A stretch of DNA of 64,000 bases, from contig NZ_QMKK01000025.1 in the NCBI RefSeq assembly GCF_003287875.1, positions 317,501 through 381,500 of the forward strand, given 5' to 3'. The notes under the pieces were generated by a model, which saw only the letters and a list, made by a program, of their open reading frames with translations, did no database searches and was not told the DNA's origin. Made by a program: the position numbers and the translations under genes. Every line of letters begins with the position of its first letter. Positions within the stretch are counted from its first letter, which is position 1. Shown piece after piece: positions 40,918 through 50,759 of this stretch. Origin of the DNA: Martinezella tropici. GTDB lineage: Bacteria > Pseudomonadota > Alphaproteobacteria > Rhizobiales > Rhizobiaceae.

Positions 40918-41877
40918 TCAAAGCTTCCGTTCGAGCTCGCTCATCATGGAATCCCACGCATCGGCGGCCGGATCAAGCGCCGTGCGCAATGGCTCGAATT
41001 TCTTGCGCGTAATCGCGCGGGCAAGCTGGAACTGCACCGATTTTGCCGTCTCGGAAATTTTCCGCGCTTCGCCGGCCGCATTGCCCAGATCGGCCGCAAG
41101 CCAATCGAAATGGCTGCCGGCGAGCTCGAAATTGGCACCGAGCTGACGCAGCGTGTTGAAGGCATATTTATGAAAGAAGCCGAAAGGCCGTTCGGCGACC
41201 GCCTCCACCTGCGTCGGGAAGACCTCCGCGAAGGCGCGGATCGGATTGGCCTTGGGACGACGGCGGAAATGGAAAGACAGAAGCTGCCGCGCCGTCTGAC
41301 GGATCGCGGCGTCGCTCGGTGCCTTCTCCGGAAATTTCGCAAATTCCGTATAGGGCAGGAATGGCAGATCTTCATCCGTCAGATGCAGCTGGAAGAGCCC
41401 GTCGAAATCTTCGCCCGACAATTGGAAGAACCCGCCATTGTGGAAATAGTCGACCGTGCGGCCTTCCATGTCGAGCCGGTTGATCGCCACCGTCGTCTTG
41501 CCGTGTTCGCGGCGATAGCCGACGCCCTGCGTATCCGGCATGAAGAAGGAATCCATCTCCACCAGGCAAAGCCGGCCACGGCCGATCTGCTCGGCGACAT
41601 GGTTCTGCACCTTGTCGTAGATCGCAAGCTCGGTGCAGCGCACGCCATAGAGCGCTTCCAGATCCTCGAGCGGCACCTTGAAGAAGGTGAACTGGTCGCC
41701 CTCGAAATCCTGTGTCAGCGTGAAGCCGAGCATGGCTTCCGGCGGCAGCTCCAGGCGCGAAAGCACTTCGATCCAGAGATCGATATAGCAGTTGGTCTCG
41801 GGCCACATGCGCTCGCTGTCGTGCAGCGCATGTGGCTTGTAGGCGGCGGGATCCAGTCCCTGAAACACGGCTGCCAT
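40918..41877 (-). CDS. DUF1839 protein, possible papain-fold acyltransferase
   Basis: 319 residues from ATG 41877; a GTG at 41895 overlapping the ligase gene is also possible. The segment ETNCYIDLW, then VEMDSFFMPDT...YRREHGKTTVAI and INRLDMEGRTVDYF, gives an ordered Cys30/His125/Asp136 set. This order and spacing resemble BtrH-type N-terminal domains, which move acyl groups from a carrier protein; that link is my inference. It is the last gene of a four-gene operon with an acyl carrier protein, an acyl-CoA dehydrogenase-like protein and an amino acid:carrier-protein ligase. A transfer or release step fits this context. Confidence 0.8.
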   Translation of the reverse strand: MAAVFQGLDPAAYKPHALHDSERMWPETNCYIDLWIEVLSRLELPPEAMLGFTLTQDFEGDQFTFFKVPLEDLEALYGVRCTELAIYDKVQNHVAEQIGRGRLCLVEMDSFFMPDTQGVGYRREHGKTTVAINRLDMEGRTVDYFHNGGFFQLSGEDFDGLFQLHLTDEDLPFLPYTEFAKFPEKAPSDAAIRQTARQLLSFHFRRRPKANPIRAFAEVFPTQVEAVAERPFGFFHKYAFNTLRQLGANFELAGSHFDWLAADLGNAAGEARKISETAKSVQFQLARAITRKKFEPLRTALDPAADAWDSMMSELERKL

Positions 41878-41885
41878 GGAAGCGA

Positions 41886-42794
41886 TCAGCCCCACAGCGC
41901 CTTACGCACGCTCTCGGGCCATTCCTTGACGTCGAGACCGTGGGTGTGGAACAGCGCCAGCGCGATGCGCTCCAGGCCGAAACCGACGCAGGCCGTATGC
42001 ACGACGCTGCCATCGGCGAAGTTCAAGCCCCACTTCGTGCCGAAGGCATCCTGGTGGTAGTTGAAGCTCATGCAGGCGGTCGGCTTGGCGGTCGAGGTGA
42101 TCGGGATCAGCAGCTCGAACTTCAGGTTCTGGTCGCGCTGGTTGTTGGCGAGCATCTTGCCGGCCCGGCCGAAGAACGGATCGTTGGCGACATCTATGGT
42201 CACGTCGAGGCCGACGGCCTTCATCATCTCGACACCACGATCCATCCAGCTCTGGCGGAAATCCGTCACATGCTTTTCGCTGCCCATGCAGACATATTCG
42301 CGCATGCGGAAGAGCTGCTGGCGGGCCGGGTCCTTGGAGGGCTCGTGGCGGAAGCAATAGGACTGCAGGTCATAGAGCGCGCCGTCTTCCGGAATGGCGC
42401 CGCGCTTGGCAACGGTCGGATAGAGCGGATAGCAGGCGGCCGGCGTCAGCACGATATCGGTCGCCTGCTGGTCTTTCGTCCAGTCGTCGCCGACTTCCAT
42501 GCACTTCAGCAGGCTCATGTGATCGAGTTCGTTGCCGCAGAAGCTGTGCACCGTGCCGGCGAGCTGCGGGAAGCTCTTCATGTAGCCGCTCTTTTCGAAG
42601 AAGGCGCGGTTCATGCCGGGCGGAAAACGGATGGCCTCGGCGCCATCGGCGCCGCCGAATTTGTCGATCAGCCGCTCAAAGGCGGAAATGACATCTTCGA
42701 ACTGGCCGCTGCGGCCGTAGAGTCCATCAACGCCGGTGTCGATCAGGAGACCGGAATCGAAAAGGCGATCGAGAAACGATGTTTGCATATCCAT
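41886..42794 (-). CDS. Amino acid:[carrier protein] ligase (truncated seryl-tRNA synthetase homologue)
   Basis: 302 residues with a class II aminoacyl-tRNA synthetase core and no tRNA-binding arm. Motif 2 is [23 protein letters not shown] (first part at 147-160, Arg/Glu at 165-166) and motif 3 is [12 protein letters not shown] (271-282). Cys121, Glu166 and Cys269 are spaced exactly as the zinc ligands I recall for the Bradyrhizobium enzyme (131, 176, 279). Such enzymes activate glycine or alanine and load the phosphopantetheine arm of a small carrier protein, not tRNA. The carrier gene lies 1.2 kb upstream in the same operon. Confidence 0.9.
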   Translation of the reverse strand: MDMQTSFLDRLFDSGLLIDTGVDGLYGRSGQFEDVISAFERLIDKFGGADGAEAIRFPPGMNRAFFEKSGYMKSFPQLAGTVHSFCGNELDHMSLLKCMEVGDDWTKDQQATDIVLTPAACYPLYPTVAKRGAIPEDGALYDLQSYCFRHEPSKDPARQQLFRMREYVCMGSEKHVTDFRQSWMDRGVEMMKAVGLDVTIDVANDPFFGRAGKMLANNQRDQNLKFELLIPITSTAKPTACMSFNYHQDAFGTKWGLNFADGSVVHTACVGFGLERIALALFHTHGLDVKEWPESVRKALWG

Positions 42795-42799
42795 GACGG

Positions 42800-43993
42800 T
42801 TACCCCAACAGGCTGGTATCTTGTTTGTGGACGAGCAGCATGGTCGACGTATTGCCGAGAATGCGGTCATTCGAGATCATTAATTGCGCCGAGTGCGCGT
42901 CGCGCAGGTGGCGGCCGAGGCTGTAGGGCGTACCGTTCTTGTAGCCCATGATGCCGCAGATCAGCATCGCATGATTGATGATCGGCAGGATCATCTCCGA
43001 CGATGCGATCTTGACGTTGTTCATCGCCACGGCGAAGGCCATCGACGACAGGCGGTCCGCGTCGAGTTTCGCCTCTTCATAGGCCTTCAGCCCGGCAACC
43101 ACATTGGATTTCACCATCTGCAGCATGCTGGAGGCTTCGGCGAGACGCAGTGCGCCGGGCGGCGGTGCGCCGGGAGACTTGCGGGCAGCGGCACGAACAA
43201 AAGCCTGTGCACGGGAAACCGCATCAGCGGCGATGCCATACCACACACCGCTCCAGAGCAGGTGCGAACTGGCTAGCATCGATTGCGCGGCGATCTCGGC
43301 AAACGGCTTTGGCAGGATCTGCTTGGCCGGCGCCACGCCCTTGAATAGGAAACCGTCGGAGCAGGTACCGCGCATGCCGAGCGTGTTCCACTCGACCGTG
43401 CGCTTGATCTCGTATTGATCTCTAAGGAAACAGGTCAGCACCTGATCGGAAGACGCCGCCTCGGCATGGCTGCGCGAGGTAATCAGAATGGCGTCGGCAT
43501 GGGCGCCGTATGAAATGACGGTCGCATCCTTTTCGAGGGTGCAGGTATCGCCTTCGACCTTGATGGCGCAGATGCTGTTGCGCAGATTGCCGCCGATCCC
43601 GCCCTCGGTCGTCGCCGAGGCAAGCAACAGCTGTTCCCTGGCGATGCGGCGCATGAAATCGCGGTGCCAGTCGCTATCGACGCCGTGCTCGACCAGGCTC
43701 GACAGCTTGATCTGATGCATGGCGAAGACCATGGCGCTGGCGGCGCAGGCCTGACCGAGGATCGAGCAGAGCTCGGCGATTTCGGTCATCGATGCGCCTT
43801 CACCGCCGAGATCGGCTGGGATCTGAATGGAGAGCAGCTTTTCAGCGCGCATCGCGTCGACAGCTTCGCGTGGGAACCGGCCTTCGGCATCGACGGCATC
43901 GGCGTGTTGGCTGGCGATCGCTGCGACTCGGGCGGCACGTACCGCCGCTCCCTCGCCCGTCCCAACCTCAAGTAGAGCGACCGCCGCAGTCAT
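42800..43993 (-). CDS. Acyl-CoA dehydrogenase-like flavoprotein
   Basis: 397 residues. The N-terminal helical domain ([23 protein letters not shown]), the beta domain with [11 protein letters not shown] and [14 protein letters not shown], and the C-terminal helical domain are all present. The usual C-terminal catalytic block RDA...IYEGT reads [13 protein letters not shown], so the classical Glu base is not at its place. The enzyme may use another base or act on a carrier-bound aminoacyl group rather than acyl-CoA. The start overlaps the carrier-protein stop by one base (TGATG). Confidence 0.85.
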   Translation of the reverse strand: MTAAVALLEVGTGEGAAVRAARVAAIASQHADAVDAEGRFPREAVDAMRAEKLLSIQIPADLGGEGASMTEIAELCSILGQACAASAMVFAMHQIKLSSLVEHGVDSDWHRDFMRRIAREQLLLASATTEGGIGGNLRNSICAIKVEGDTCTLEKDATVISYGAHADAILITSRSHAEAASSDQVLTCFLRDQYEIKRTVEWNTLGMRGTCSDGFLFKGVAPAKQILPKPFAEIAAQSMLASSHLLWSGVWYGIAADAVSRAQAFVRAAARKSPGAPPPGALRLAEASSMLQMVKSNVVAGLKAYEEAKLDADRLSSMAFAVAMNNVKIASSEMILPIINHAMLICGIMGYKNGTPYSLGRHLRDAHSAQLMISNDRILGNTSTMLLVHKQDTSLLG

Positions 43994-44244
43994 CAGGCGA
44001 CCTTTCTGCTGTCCAGGATCATGCCGACGGTTCTTTCGATCGCGGCGATGCTGGCGAAGGACTTGCGATTCAGCAGGTTGTCGGGAAATTCGATGTCGAA
44101 GGCTTCCTCGATGCCGAGCATCAACTGTACGGAAGCGAAAGAAGACAGGCCGGTCGCGTAAAGATCAGCATCATCTTCGATCTGATCGATAGTAACAGGA
44201 AGCGCACCGAACTTGGCCAGCAAATCGCGAATCGTCTTGTTCAT
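43993..44244 (-). CDS. Acyl carrier protein for aminoacyl loading
   Basis: 83 residues, the usual ACP length. The phosphopantetheine site is in YATGLSSFASVQLMLGIEE, with Ser35 as the likely attachment residue (GLSS in place of the common GxDS). The acidic helix II and the later DIEFPDNLL segment match the fold. It is the first gene of the operon with the dehydrogenase, ligase and DUF1839 genes. The ribosome-binding site AAGGGA lies 8-13 bases upstream. It is probably not the fatty-acid ACP, given the dedicated ligase. Confidence 0.88.
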   Translation of the reverse strand: MNKTIRDLLAKFGALPVTIDQIEDDADLYATGLSSFASVQLMLGIEEAFDIEFPDNLLNRKSFASIAAIERTVGMILDSRKVA

Positions 44245-44601
44245 AATCTAGTCCCTTCTGGCAATTGCAAGCATAACCGAAGTCATGCCGTCTTATCGTT
44301 CGCCAAGAAGTAACAGGTAAAATAGAACATTCCGCTAAGCGACGTGGTAAATACAAACAACTTATACTTCGTAGAAAATTGCTATATTCAACAATTTTCT
44401 GATTAAAATTTACCTTCCGTAAGCCATATAAATGATGACTTCCACGAAAATATTAAATTTACCTAATATTATGCCATGTCGATTTTTGGAAGAGTGAGGT
44501 CCCGAAGAGGGTTAACGCACCAAAATTCGCCACTACGTTTTATTCGAAAATCATCATCACAATCAGAGCGTCAGTCCAATATAAGATCGTAAGTATGCAC
44601 T
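44245..44601. promoter_or_regulatory. AT-rich promoter region of the carrier-protein operon
   Basis: 357 bases with clearly lower GC than the surroundings, especially 44330-44480. A palindrome AGAAAATTG (44373-44381) / CAATTTTCT (44392-44400) lies in the middle and is a candidate operator. No gene, RNA or clear sigma-70 pair was identified. The AT-rich composition would suit a xenogeneic silencer or MucR/Ros-type regulation. Confidence 0.5.
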
Positions 44602-45654
44602 TTAGCTTTGCGGCGGATAGATATGCTCGCCGCCGCGATAGTCTGAAATCGAGTAGCAACCTTCACCCGTTTCACGGACGGAACTCTGACCGATATCGGC
44701 TTTGCCGTAGCCACCGGGGATATCGAGAATGTAAGTGGGCTGGCAAAGGCCGGAAATACGGCCGCGCAGTGCCGCGACGATCGCTTGCCCCTCGGCAATC
44801 GTCAGGCGGAAGTGGCTGGTTCCGGGCGCAAGGTCAGGATGATGCAGATAATAAGGCTTCACCCGCGTTTCGACGAAAGCCTTCATCAGCGCCGCCAGCA
44901 CCTCCGGATCGTCGTTGACGCCCTTGAGGAGAACCGACTGGCTGATAAGCACGATGCCCGCATCGACCAGCCGGGCACAGGCGGCGCGCGCCTCCTCCGT
45001 CAGTTCTCGCGGATGATTGGCATGCAGCGCCACATAGATGGTCTTGCCGCTCGCCTTCAGCGCCGCAATCAGCGCCGCATCGACCTTCAGGGGATCGACG
45101 ACCGGAATACGGGTGTGAAAGCGGACGATCTTCACGTGATCGATCTCGGCAAGCTGCCCGAGAATCTCTTCCAGCCGGCGTGGCGAAAGCACCAGCGGAT
45201 CGCCGCCGGTCAGGATGACCTCCCAGATCTCCTGATGGTTGCGGATATAGGCAAAGGCGCCGTCCAGCGCCTCGCCATCCAGCGTGCCGAGCCCTTGGGG
45301 GCCGACCATCTCGCGGCGGAAACAGAAGCGGCAATAGACCGGGCAGACATGTACGGCCTTCAGCAGCACGCGATCCGGATAGCGATGCACGATGCCCTCG
45401 ACCGGGCTATGCGCGTGATCGCCGATCGGATCGGCCCGCTCCTCCGGCATGACGCGCAATTCGGCAGCATCGGGCACGAACTGCCGGGCAATGGGATCGG
45501 CGGAGTTTGCGGGATCGATCAGCCGCGTCACGGTCGGCGTCAGGGCAACGGCATAGCGTTCCGCCACCGCTTCGAGCGCGACCGCCTGATCGGCATCGAT
45601 CAGCCCGGCGCGCTCAAGCTCTCCGATGGTCCGGATCGGGCGCACCACATTCAT
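44602..45654 (-). CDS. epmB: EF-P (R)-beta-lysylation protein EpmB (lysine 2,3-aminomutase family)
   Basis: 350 residues. The radical-SAM cluster motif CPVYCRFC has Cys104, Cys108 and Cys111. The PLP-binding lysine lies in DIPGGYGKADIG near the C-terminus. The short form (no long C-terminal arm) and four-base overlap with the EpmA-like gene identify it as EpmB, which makes (R)-beta-lysine for EF-P modification, rather than a catabolic aminomutase. It is downstream of epmA and divergent (via epmA) from efp. Confidence 0.9.
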   Translation of the reverse strand: MNVVRPIRTIGELERAGLIDADQAVALEAVAERYAVALTPTVTRLIDPANSADPIARQFVPDAAELRVMPEERADPIGDHAHSPVEGIVHRYPDRVLLKAVHVCPVYCRFCFRREMVGPQGLGTLDGEALDGAFAYIRNHQEIWEVILTGGDPLVLSPRRLEEILGQLAEIDHVKIVRFHTRIPVVDPLKVDAALIAALKASGKTIYVALHANHPRELTEEARAACARLVDAGIVLISQSVLLKGVNDDPEVLAALMKAFVETRVKPYYLHHPDLAPGTSHFRLTIAEGQAIVAALRGRISGLCQPTYILDIPGGYGKADIGQSSVRETGEGCYSISDYRGGEHIYPPQS

Positions 45655-46715
45655 GCGTCATACTCCGCCACCGGAGCCCACAGCACCTGCTCGATCCGTG
45701 AGGCGCCGGTTGCCAGCATCACGAGCCGGTCGAAACCCAGCGCAATGCCGCTTGCGTCAGGCATGACTGCAAGCGCCTCCAGAAACTCCTCATCCAGCGG
45801 ATAGGTCTCGCCATAGACGCGCTGCTTTTCCGCCATCTCGATCTCGAAGCGGCGGCGCTGCTCTTCGGCATTGGTCAGTTCGCCGAAGGCATTGGCAAGC
45901 TCGACGCCGCAGGCATAGAGCTCGAAACGCTCGGCGACACGATGATCCCTGGCCGATGGCCGCGCAAGCGCCGCTTCGGAAACGGGATATTCGTCAAGGA
46001 TCGTGGCACGGCCGAAGCCCAGATTCGGCTCGATCTTCTCGACCAGCACACGGCTGAAGAGATCCTGCCACAGGTCGTCGTCGGCAACGCGGATGCCCGC
46101 CTGGCGCATATCCGCCGCCAGACGCTCGCGATCGGTCGATCCGTCAAGGCCGATGGAGGCAAAGAGATCGATGCCGGCATAGCGCTCGAAAGCAGCGGCC
46201 ACGCTGATGCGCTCGGGCGGCAGGAACGGATCGGTTTCTGCGCCGCGATAGCTGAATTTCTTCGCCCCGACGGTCTCGGCCGCAAGCCCCAGGATTGCGG
46301 CGCAATCGGCCATCAGGACCTCATAGCTTTCGCCGGCCCGATACCATTCGAGCATGGTGAATTCCGGATGGTGCAGCGGCCCTCGCTCGCGATTGCGGTA
46401 GACGTGAGCGAAGCAGGCAATGCGCTCCTCGCCCGCCGCAAGCAGTTTCTTGCAGGCGAATTCCGGCGAGGTATGCAGATAAAGCGGCAGCGCCTTTCCA
46501 TCTGTCGTCAGCGCCTCCGTCTCGAAGGCGTGCAGATGCGCCTCGTTACCCGGCGATACCTGCAGTGTCGCCGTATCCACCTCGATGAAGTCGTTGCGGG
46601 CAAAGAAAATGCGCAATGCAGCCTGGATGGCATTGCGGCCAATGAGGAACGGCCGCCGGTCCGCATGGACATTGCGGGTCCACCAGGGGGACGCTTTGCT
46701 CGTCTTCGGCTTCAT
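45651..46715 (-). CDS. epmA: EF-P--(R)-beta-lysine ligase EpmA (GenX/PoxA)
   Basis: 354 residues: the catalytic core of a class II lysyl-tRNA synthetase without the anticodon-binding domain. Motif 2 is YRNRERGPLHHPEFTMLEWYR and motif 3 is GIALGFDRLVMLATG. It attaches beta-lysine to the conserved lysine of EF-P. ATG 46715 was preferred to a GTG at 46736; AGGA lies just upstream. It is divergent from efp with about 150 bases between the starts, so substrate and modifying enzymes share one regulatory region. Confidence 0.92.
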   Translation of the reverse strand: MKPKTSKASPWWTRNVHADRRPFLIGRNAIQAALRIFFARNDFIEVDTATLQVSPGNEAHLHAFETEALTTDGKALPLYLHTSPEFACKKLLAAGEERIACFAHVYRNRERGPLHHPEFTMLEWYRAGESYEVLMADCAAILGLAAETVGAKKFSYRGAETDPFLPPERISVAAAFERYAGIDLFASIGLDGSTDRERLAADMRQAGIRVADDDLWQDLFSRVLVEKIEPNLGFGRATILDEYPVSEAALARPSARDHRVAERFELYACGVELANAFGELTNAEEQRRRFEIEMAEKQRVYGETYPLDEEFLEALAVMPDASGIALGFDRLVMLATGASRIEQVLWAPVAEYDA

Positions 46716-46867
46716 TCCTAGCTTTCTTCGTGGCACGAGCCACGCAAGGGGGTGGCAATTTCCATTGATTTAGGGTAGTTGCGCCCCCAAGCAAACAATT
46801 GCTGCGTCTCGGAGAGCATTTCGACAGTCCCTCTACGACGCAAAACGCAGCGTTACAAGGAAGTCTT

Positions 46868-47437
46868 ATGGTCAAGGTCATCGCCTCTTCGGTCCGCAAG
46901 GGCAACGTTCTCGACGTCGACGGCAAGCTCTACGTCGTTCTCACCGCACAGAACTTTCATCCAGGCAAGGGCACTCCGGTCACCCAGGTCGACATGCGCC
47001 GCATCGTCGACGGCGTGAAGGTGTCCGAGCGCTGGCGCACCACCGAACAGGTCGAGCGCGCCTTCGTTGAAGACGTGAACTTCCAGTACCTCTATGAAGA
47101 CGGCGAAGGCTTCCACTTCATGAACCCGGCCACCTACGACCAGGTCGTCGTCGATGCCGAAACCATGGGCGACCAGAAGGCCTATCTCCAGGAAGGCATG
47201 ACCTGCATCCTGTCGATCCACGAAGGCGTTCCGCTGGCGCTCGAACTGCCGCGTCACGTCACGCTCGAGATCACCGAGACGGAACCGGTCGTCAAGGGCC
47301 AGACGGCATCGTCTTCCTACAAGCCGGCTATGCTGTCCAACGGCGTGCGCACCATGGTGCCGCCGCACATCAACGCCGGCACCCGCGTTGTCATCGCGAC
47401 GGAAGACAATTCCTATGTCGAGCGCGCCAAGGACTGA
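46868..47437 (+). CDS. efp: Elongation factor P
   Basis: 189 residues, standard length with three beta-barrel domains. The modified residue is Lys34 in [11 protein letters not shown]. The C-terminal EF-P signature appears in [32 protein letters not shown] relieves ribosome stalling at proline runs. The ATG at 46868 follows AAGGAAGTCTT. An in-frame start at 46799 would add 23 residues without family support. Its modifying enzymes are encoded next door. A terminator follows. Confidence 0.96.
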   Translation: MVKVIASSVRKGNVLDVDGKLYVVLTAQNFHPGKGTPVTQVDMRRIVDGVKVSERWRTTEQVERAFVEDVNFQYLYEDGEGFHFMNPATYDQVVVDAETMGDQKAYLQEGMTCILSIHEGVPLALELPRHVTLEITETEPVVKGQTASSSYKPAMLSNGVRTMVPPHINAGTRVVIATEDNSYVERAKD

Positions 47438-47459
47438 CCTCGGCCGCCCACATGCATGG

Positions 47460-47490
47460 AAAACGCCTCGTCCTGGTGACGGGGCGTTTT
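47460..47490. terminator. Bidirectional terminator between efp and the ABC gene
   Basis: AAAACGCCTCGTC (47460-47472) and GACGGGGCGTTTT (47478-47490) pair with one wobble. The A run and T run let it work in both directions between convergent genes. Confidence 0.85.
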
Positions 47491-47552
47491 GCATTTCGGG
47501 TGTATGGAGATCAAATCGAACTCGTAAAGGCGCGCGGCATCACGAATTCGCG

Positions 47553-49403
47553 TTATGGGGCACTGGCCTTTTTCTGATTCTTCTGCGCCGCGCTGACGGT
47601 TTCCGGCTGCGTATCGATCTCGATGCTATGCTCATGCGGCGCCAAGGTCTGCAAATGCAGGAGGCGCGGCGACATGGCCTGCATGAAGGCCTCGGAGCGG
47701 CCGATATAGATCAAGGTCGCATCGGGTAGTTCGGCCAGCAGGGCACAGGCCTTGGCCTGAACTTCAGCCTCCAGCCCTTCCAGGGCATCATCCAGGATGA
47801 CCCATTTCGGCTTTGCCAGCAGCAGATGCGCAAAACCGATGGCCTTCTGTTCTTCCGTATCCAGCAATCGATCCCAGCGGGCCTGCGTGTCGAGGCGGCT
47901 CTTGAGGCGACCAAGACCCACCGTGTCCATGATGGCATTGACGGCGGCATCGTCATAAGCGTCGCGATCCTCGGGAAAGCAGATCGCTTCTCTCAACGTG
48001 CCGCTGGGAACGTAGGGCGTATGCGGCATGAACAGCATATCGTCCATCGGCGGCAAGCTCACAGTGCCGGAACCGCTGTACCACTGATGCGCCAGCACCT
48101 CGAACAGCAGCCTGCGGTTCACGCCGTGATCGCCGTTGATCATGACATGCTCGCCGGCATGGATGGTGACGGTGCCTTCGGCAATCGAGAAACCGTTTTC
48201 CGTGGCCTCGTCATTGGTTTTCGTGGAAACTTCCAGATCGGTCCACACCATCGTTCCAGGCGGCGCCTTATCGAAGACGAGCGTATGCGGCATCGGCGTC
48301 TTGTCGTCCATTTCCGTCAGCGCCTTGCGGAAATCGGTGACGCGCATCAGCGTCGCACGCCATTCGGCGATCGGGCCGAAATTGGCAACATACCAGCGCA
48401 ATGCCGAATTGACCTGATTGAAGGCGCCAACGGCCACCATCAGCTGACCGAAGGTCAGACCGCCGGAGAAATAGGCGGGGGCGGCAACGAGGATCGGAAT
48501 AATCAGCACCAACCAGCCATAGCCTGCGGAGACCCAGGTCAGATTGGTATTGGCGATGGCAAGCTGGCGGATGACGCCAAGAACGGCTGATATATCGAGG
48601 TTGATCCGCCGCCGCTCGTTCTCCTCGCCACCGGCAATGGTGATCGCCGCCATGTGCTCGTTGGCATGCATGAGCGCAAAGCGCAGCTCGGCTTCCTTCG
48701 AATAGCGGTCCGCATTCAATCGCACCAGCCGGCGGCCGACGAACTGGCTGAGGAACGATGCCGATCCGGCATAGAGGATCGCGGCCCAGACCATGTAGCC
48801 GGGGATGGCAAAATTCATGCCGTTGACCTTGAACACCATGCCGCTGGACAGCTCCCAAAGCACGCCAATGAAGCTGAAGAGCAGGATCGTCGCCTGCACC
48901 AGACCGATGGCAAGCCCCGTCGTGCTTTCAGCGAGATTGCGGGCATCTTCATGCAGGCGCTGATCGGGATTGACGCCGATCAGCCCTGAGGAGGCGAGAC
49001 GAAGCGCGCGCTTGGCCTGAAGCCACTGATTGACCAGATCGCGCGCCAGGCCTTCGCGCATATAGAGCGCGGTCATCTGGTTGAGCCAGGCCTGGACGAC
49101 GTTGAGAACCAGAAGCGAGCCGGCGATGATGCCGAAGACGCCGAGCTGGTGGAAGAAGGCGGCGATATCGCGCCTTGCCAGCGAATCGTAAAAAGGAGCG
49201 TTCCAGCTGTTAAGCAGCACCTGGACATAGGCCGTGACCACGATGATTGCGAAAAGCGCGACGACAAGAATAATGAGCTTGATGCGGACCGGCGAATTCC
49301 AGAACGCGGAAAACATCATCCTCAACCGAAAGAAGAGGCTCAAATCGTATCCGACCTGCTCGTTCCCCTGCACATTCGGCTTGGCTTGCGTTTCAACTGC
49401 CAT
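47553..49403 (-). CDS. SbmA/YddA-like ABC protein with degenerate ATPase domain
   Basis: 616 residues. The N-terminal part (about 40-345) is an ABC_membrane_2-type domain (NSWNAPFYDSLARRD, NPDQRLHEDARNLAE), as in SbmA/BacA relatives. The C-terminal part aligns with an ATPase domain, but all motifs are altered: Walker A reads GDHGVNRR (424-431), with Lys replaced by Arg; the signature reads LLDTEEQ; the Walker B Glu is Asp (ILDD); and the switch His is absent (IYIGRSEAF). ATG 49403 follows GGGAAG. It may use a membrane gradient, as SbmA does, or serve as a non-transport scaffold. Its substrate may be a peptide. Confidence 0.87.
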   Translation of the reverse strand: MAVETQAKPNVQGNEQVGYDLSLFFRLRMMFSAFWNSPVRIKLIILVVALFAIIVVTAYVQVLLNSWNAPFYDSLARRDIAAFFHQLGVFGIIAGSLLVLNVVQAWLNQMTALYMREGLARDLVNQWLQAKRALRLASSGLIGVNPDQRLHEDARNLAESTTGLAIGLVQATILLFSFIGVLWELSSGMVFKVNGMNFAIPGYMVWAAILYAGSASFLSQFVGRRLVRLNADRYSKEAELRFALMHANEHMAAITIAGGEENERRRINLDISAVLGVIRQLAIANTNLTWVSAGYGWLVLIIPILVAAPAYFSGGLTFGQLMVAVGAFNQVNSALRWYVANFGPIAEWRATLMRVTDFRKALTEMDDKTPMPHTLVFDKAPPGTMVWTDLEVSTKTNDEATENGFSIAEGTVTIHAGEHVMINGDHGVNRRLLFEVLAHQWYSGSGTVSLPPMDDMLFMPHTPYVPSGTLREAICFPEDRDAYDDAAVNAIMDTVGLGRLKSRLDTQARWDRLLDTEEQKAIGFAHLLLAKPKWVILDDALEGLEAEVQAKACALLAELPDATLIYIGRSEAFMQAMSPRLLHLQTLAPHEHSIEIDTQPETVSAAQKNQKKASAP

Positions 49404-49567
49404 CAGCACTTCCCTGCGACCACATCCCGTCAGTTAACCATGACCCGCCCCCATGTCCATCCTTGCAATAGATCAGTGCGATCACGTTCCTATATACACG
49501 GTTTCGCGCCTTGAACCGAATTAGGTCAGCAATTAGCTTGCCGTTGAAAGATTGAGAAAGCCTTCCG

Positions 49568-50410
<843 letters not shown>

Positions 50411-50478
50411 TGCTGCCGGATGCTGCGCTTTCTGCCCACAAAACTGCAGAAGCCTTCTCCGACAGACAACGGGGTTAT

Positions 50479-50636
50479 CACCCACCCTCGCCCTTCGAGG
50501 CTCCGGCTTTTCAGCCTGCGCACCTCAGGTGAGGTCTGATCTCCTGTGTCTTGGCGCGGAACCCTCTCTGCCTCACCCTGAGGTGCCCTGGTCTTGAGCG
50601 TCAGCGTAAAGGCCAGAGCCTCGAAGGGAGAGGTGG
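50479..50636. repeat. Nested palindromic intergenic element
   Basis: The outer arms CCCTTCGAGGCTCCGGCTTT (50491-50510) and AAAGGCCAGAGCCTCGAAGGG (50608-50628) are inverted copies, and the similarity extends outward to 50479 and 50636. Inner arms GCACCTCAGGTGAGG (50520-50534) and CCTCACCCTGAGGTGC (50571-50586) form a second inverted pair. Such CCTCACCCTGAGG-containing palindromes recur in rhizobial genomes. The rest of 50411-50690 holds no gene. Confidence 0.65.
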
Positions 50637-50693
50637 CCCCTACACTTGGAGTTAGCCCATTGACCCGCGGAAATGTCAGGTCTATTGAATTTC

Positions 50694-50752
50694 CCTCGTG
50701 GTGATTTGGCCGGCCGGCTTGCAGCCACGTTAAATAAGTCGCTAAAGGGCCG
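50694..50752 (+). ncRNA. SAM-II riboswitch upstream of metA
   Basis: The P1 stem is CGTGG (50697-50701) / CCACG (50725-50729). The loop contains GATTT, and CTTGCAG precedes the 3' arm. The downstream strand TTAAATAAGTCGCTAAAGGG completes the pseudoknot in the form I recall for the alphaproteobacterial metA element. It binds S-adenosylmethionine and lowers metA expression when methionine supply is high. The assignment rests on the sequence pattern and the gene that follows. Confidence 0.87.
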
Positions 50753-50759
50753 CGTGCGG

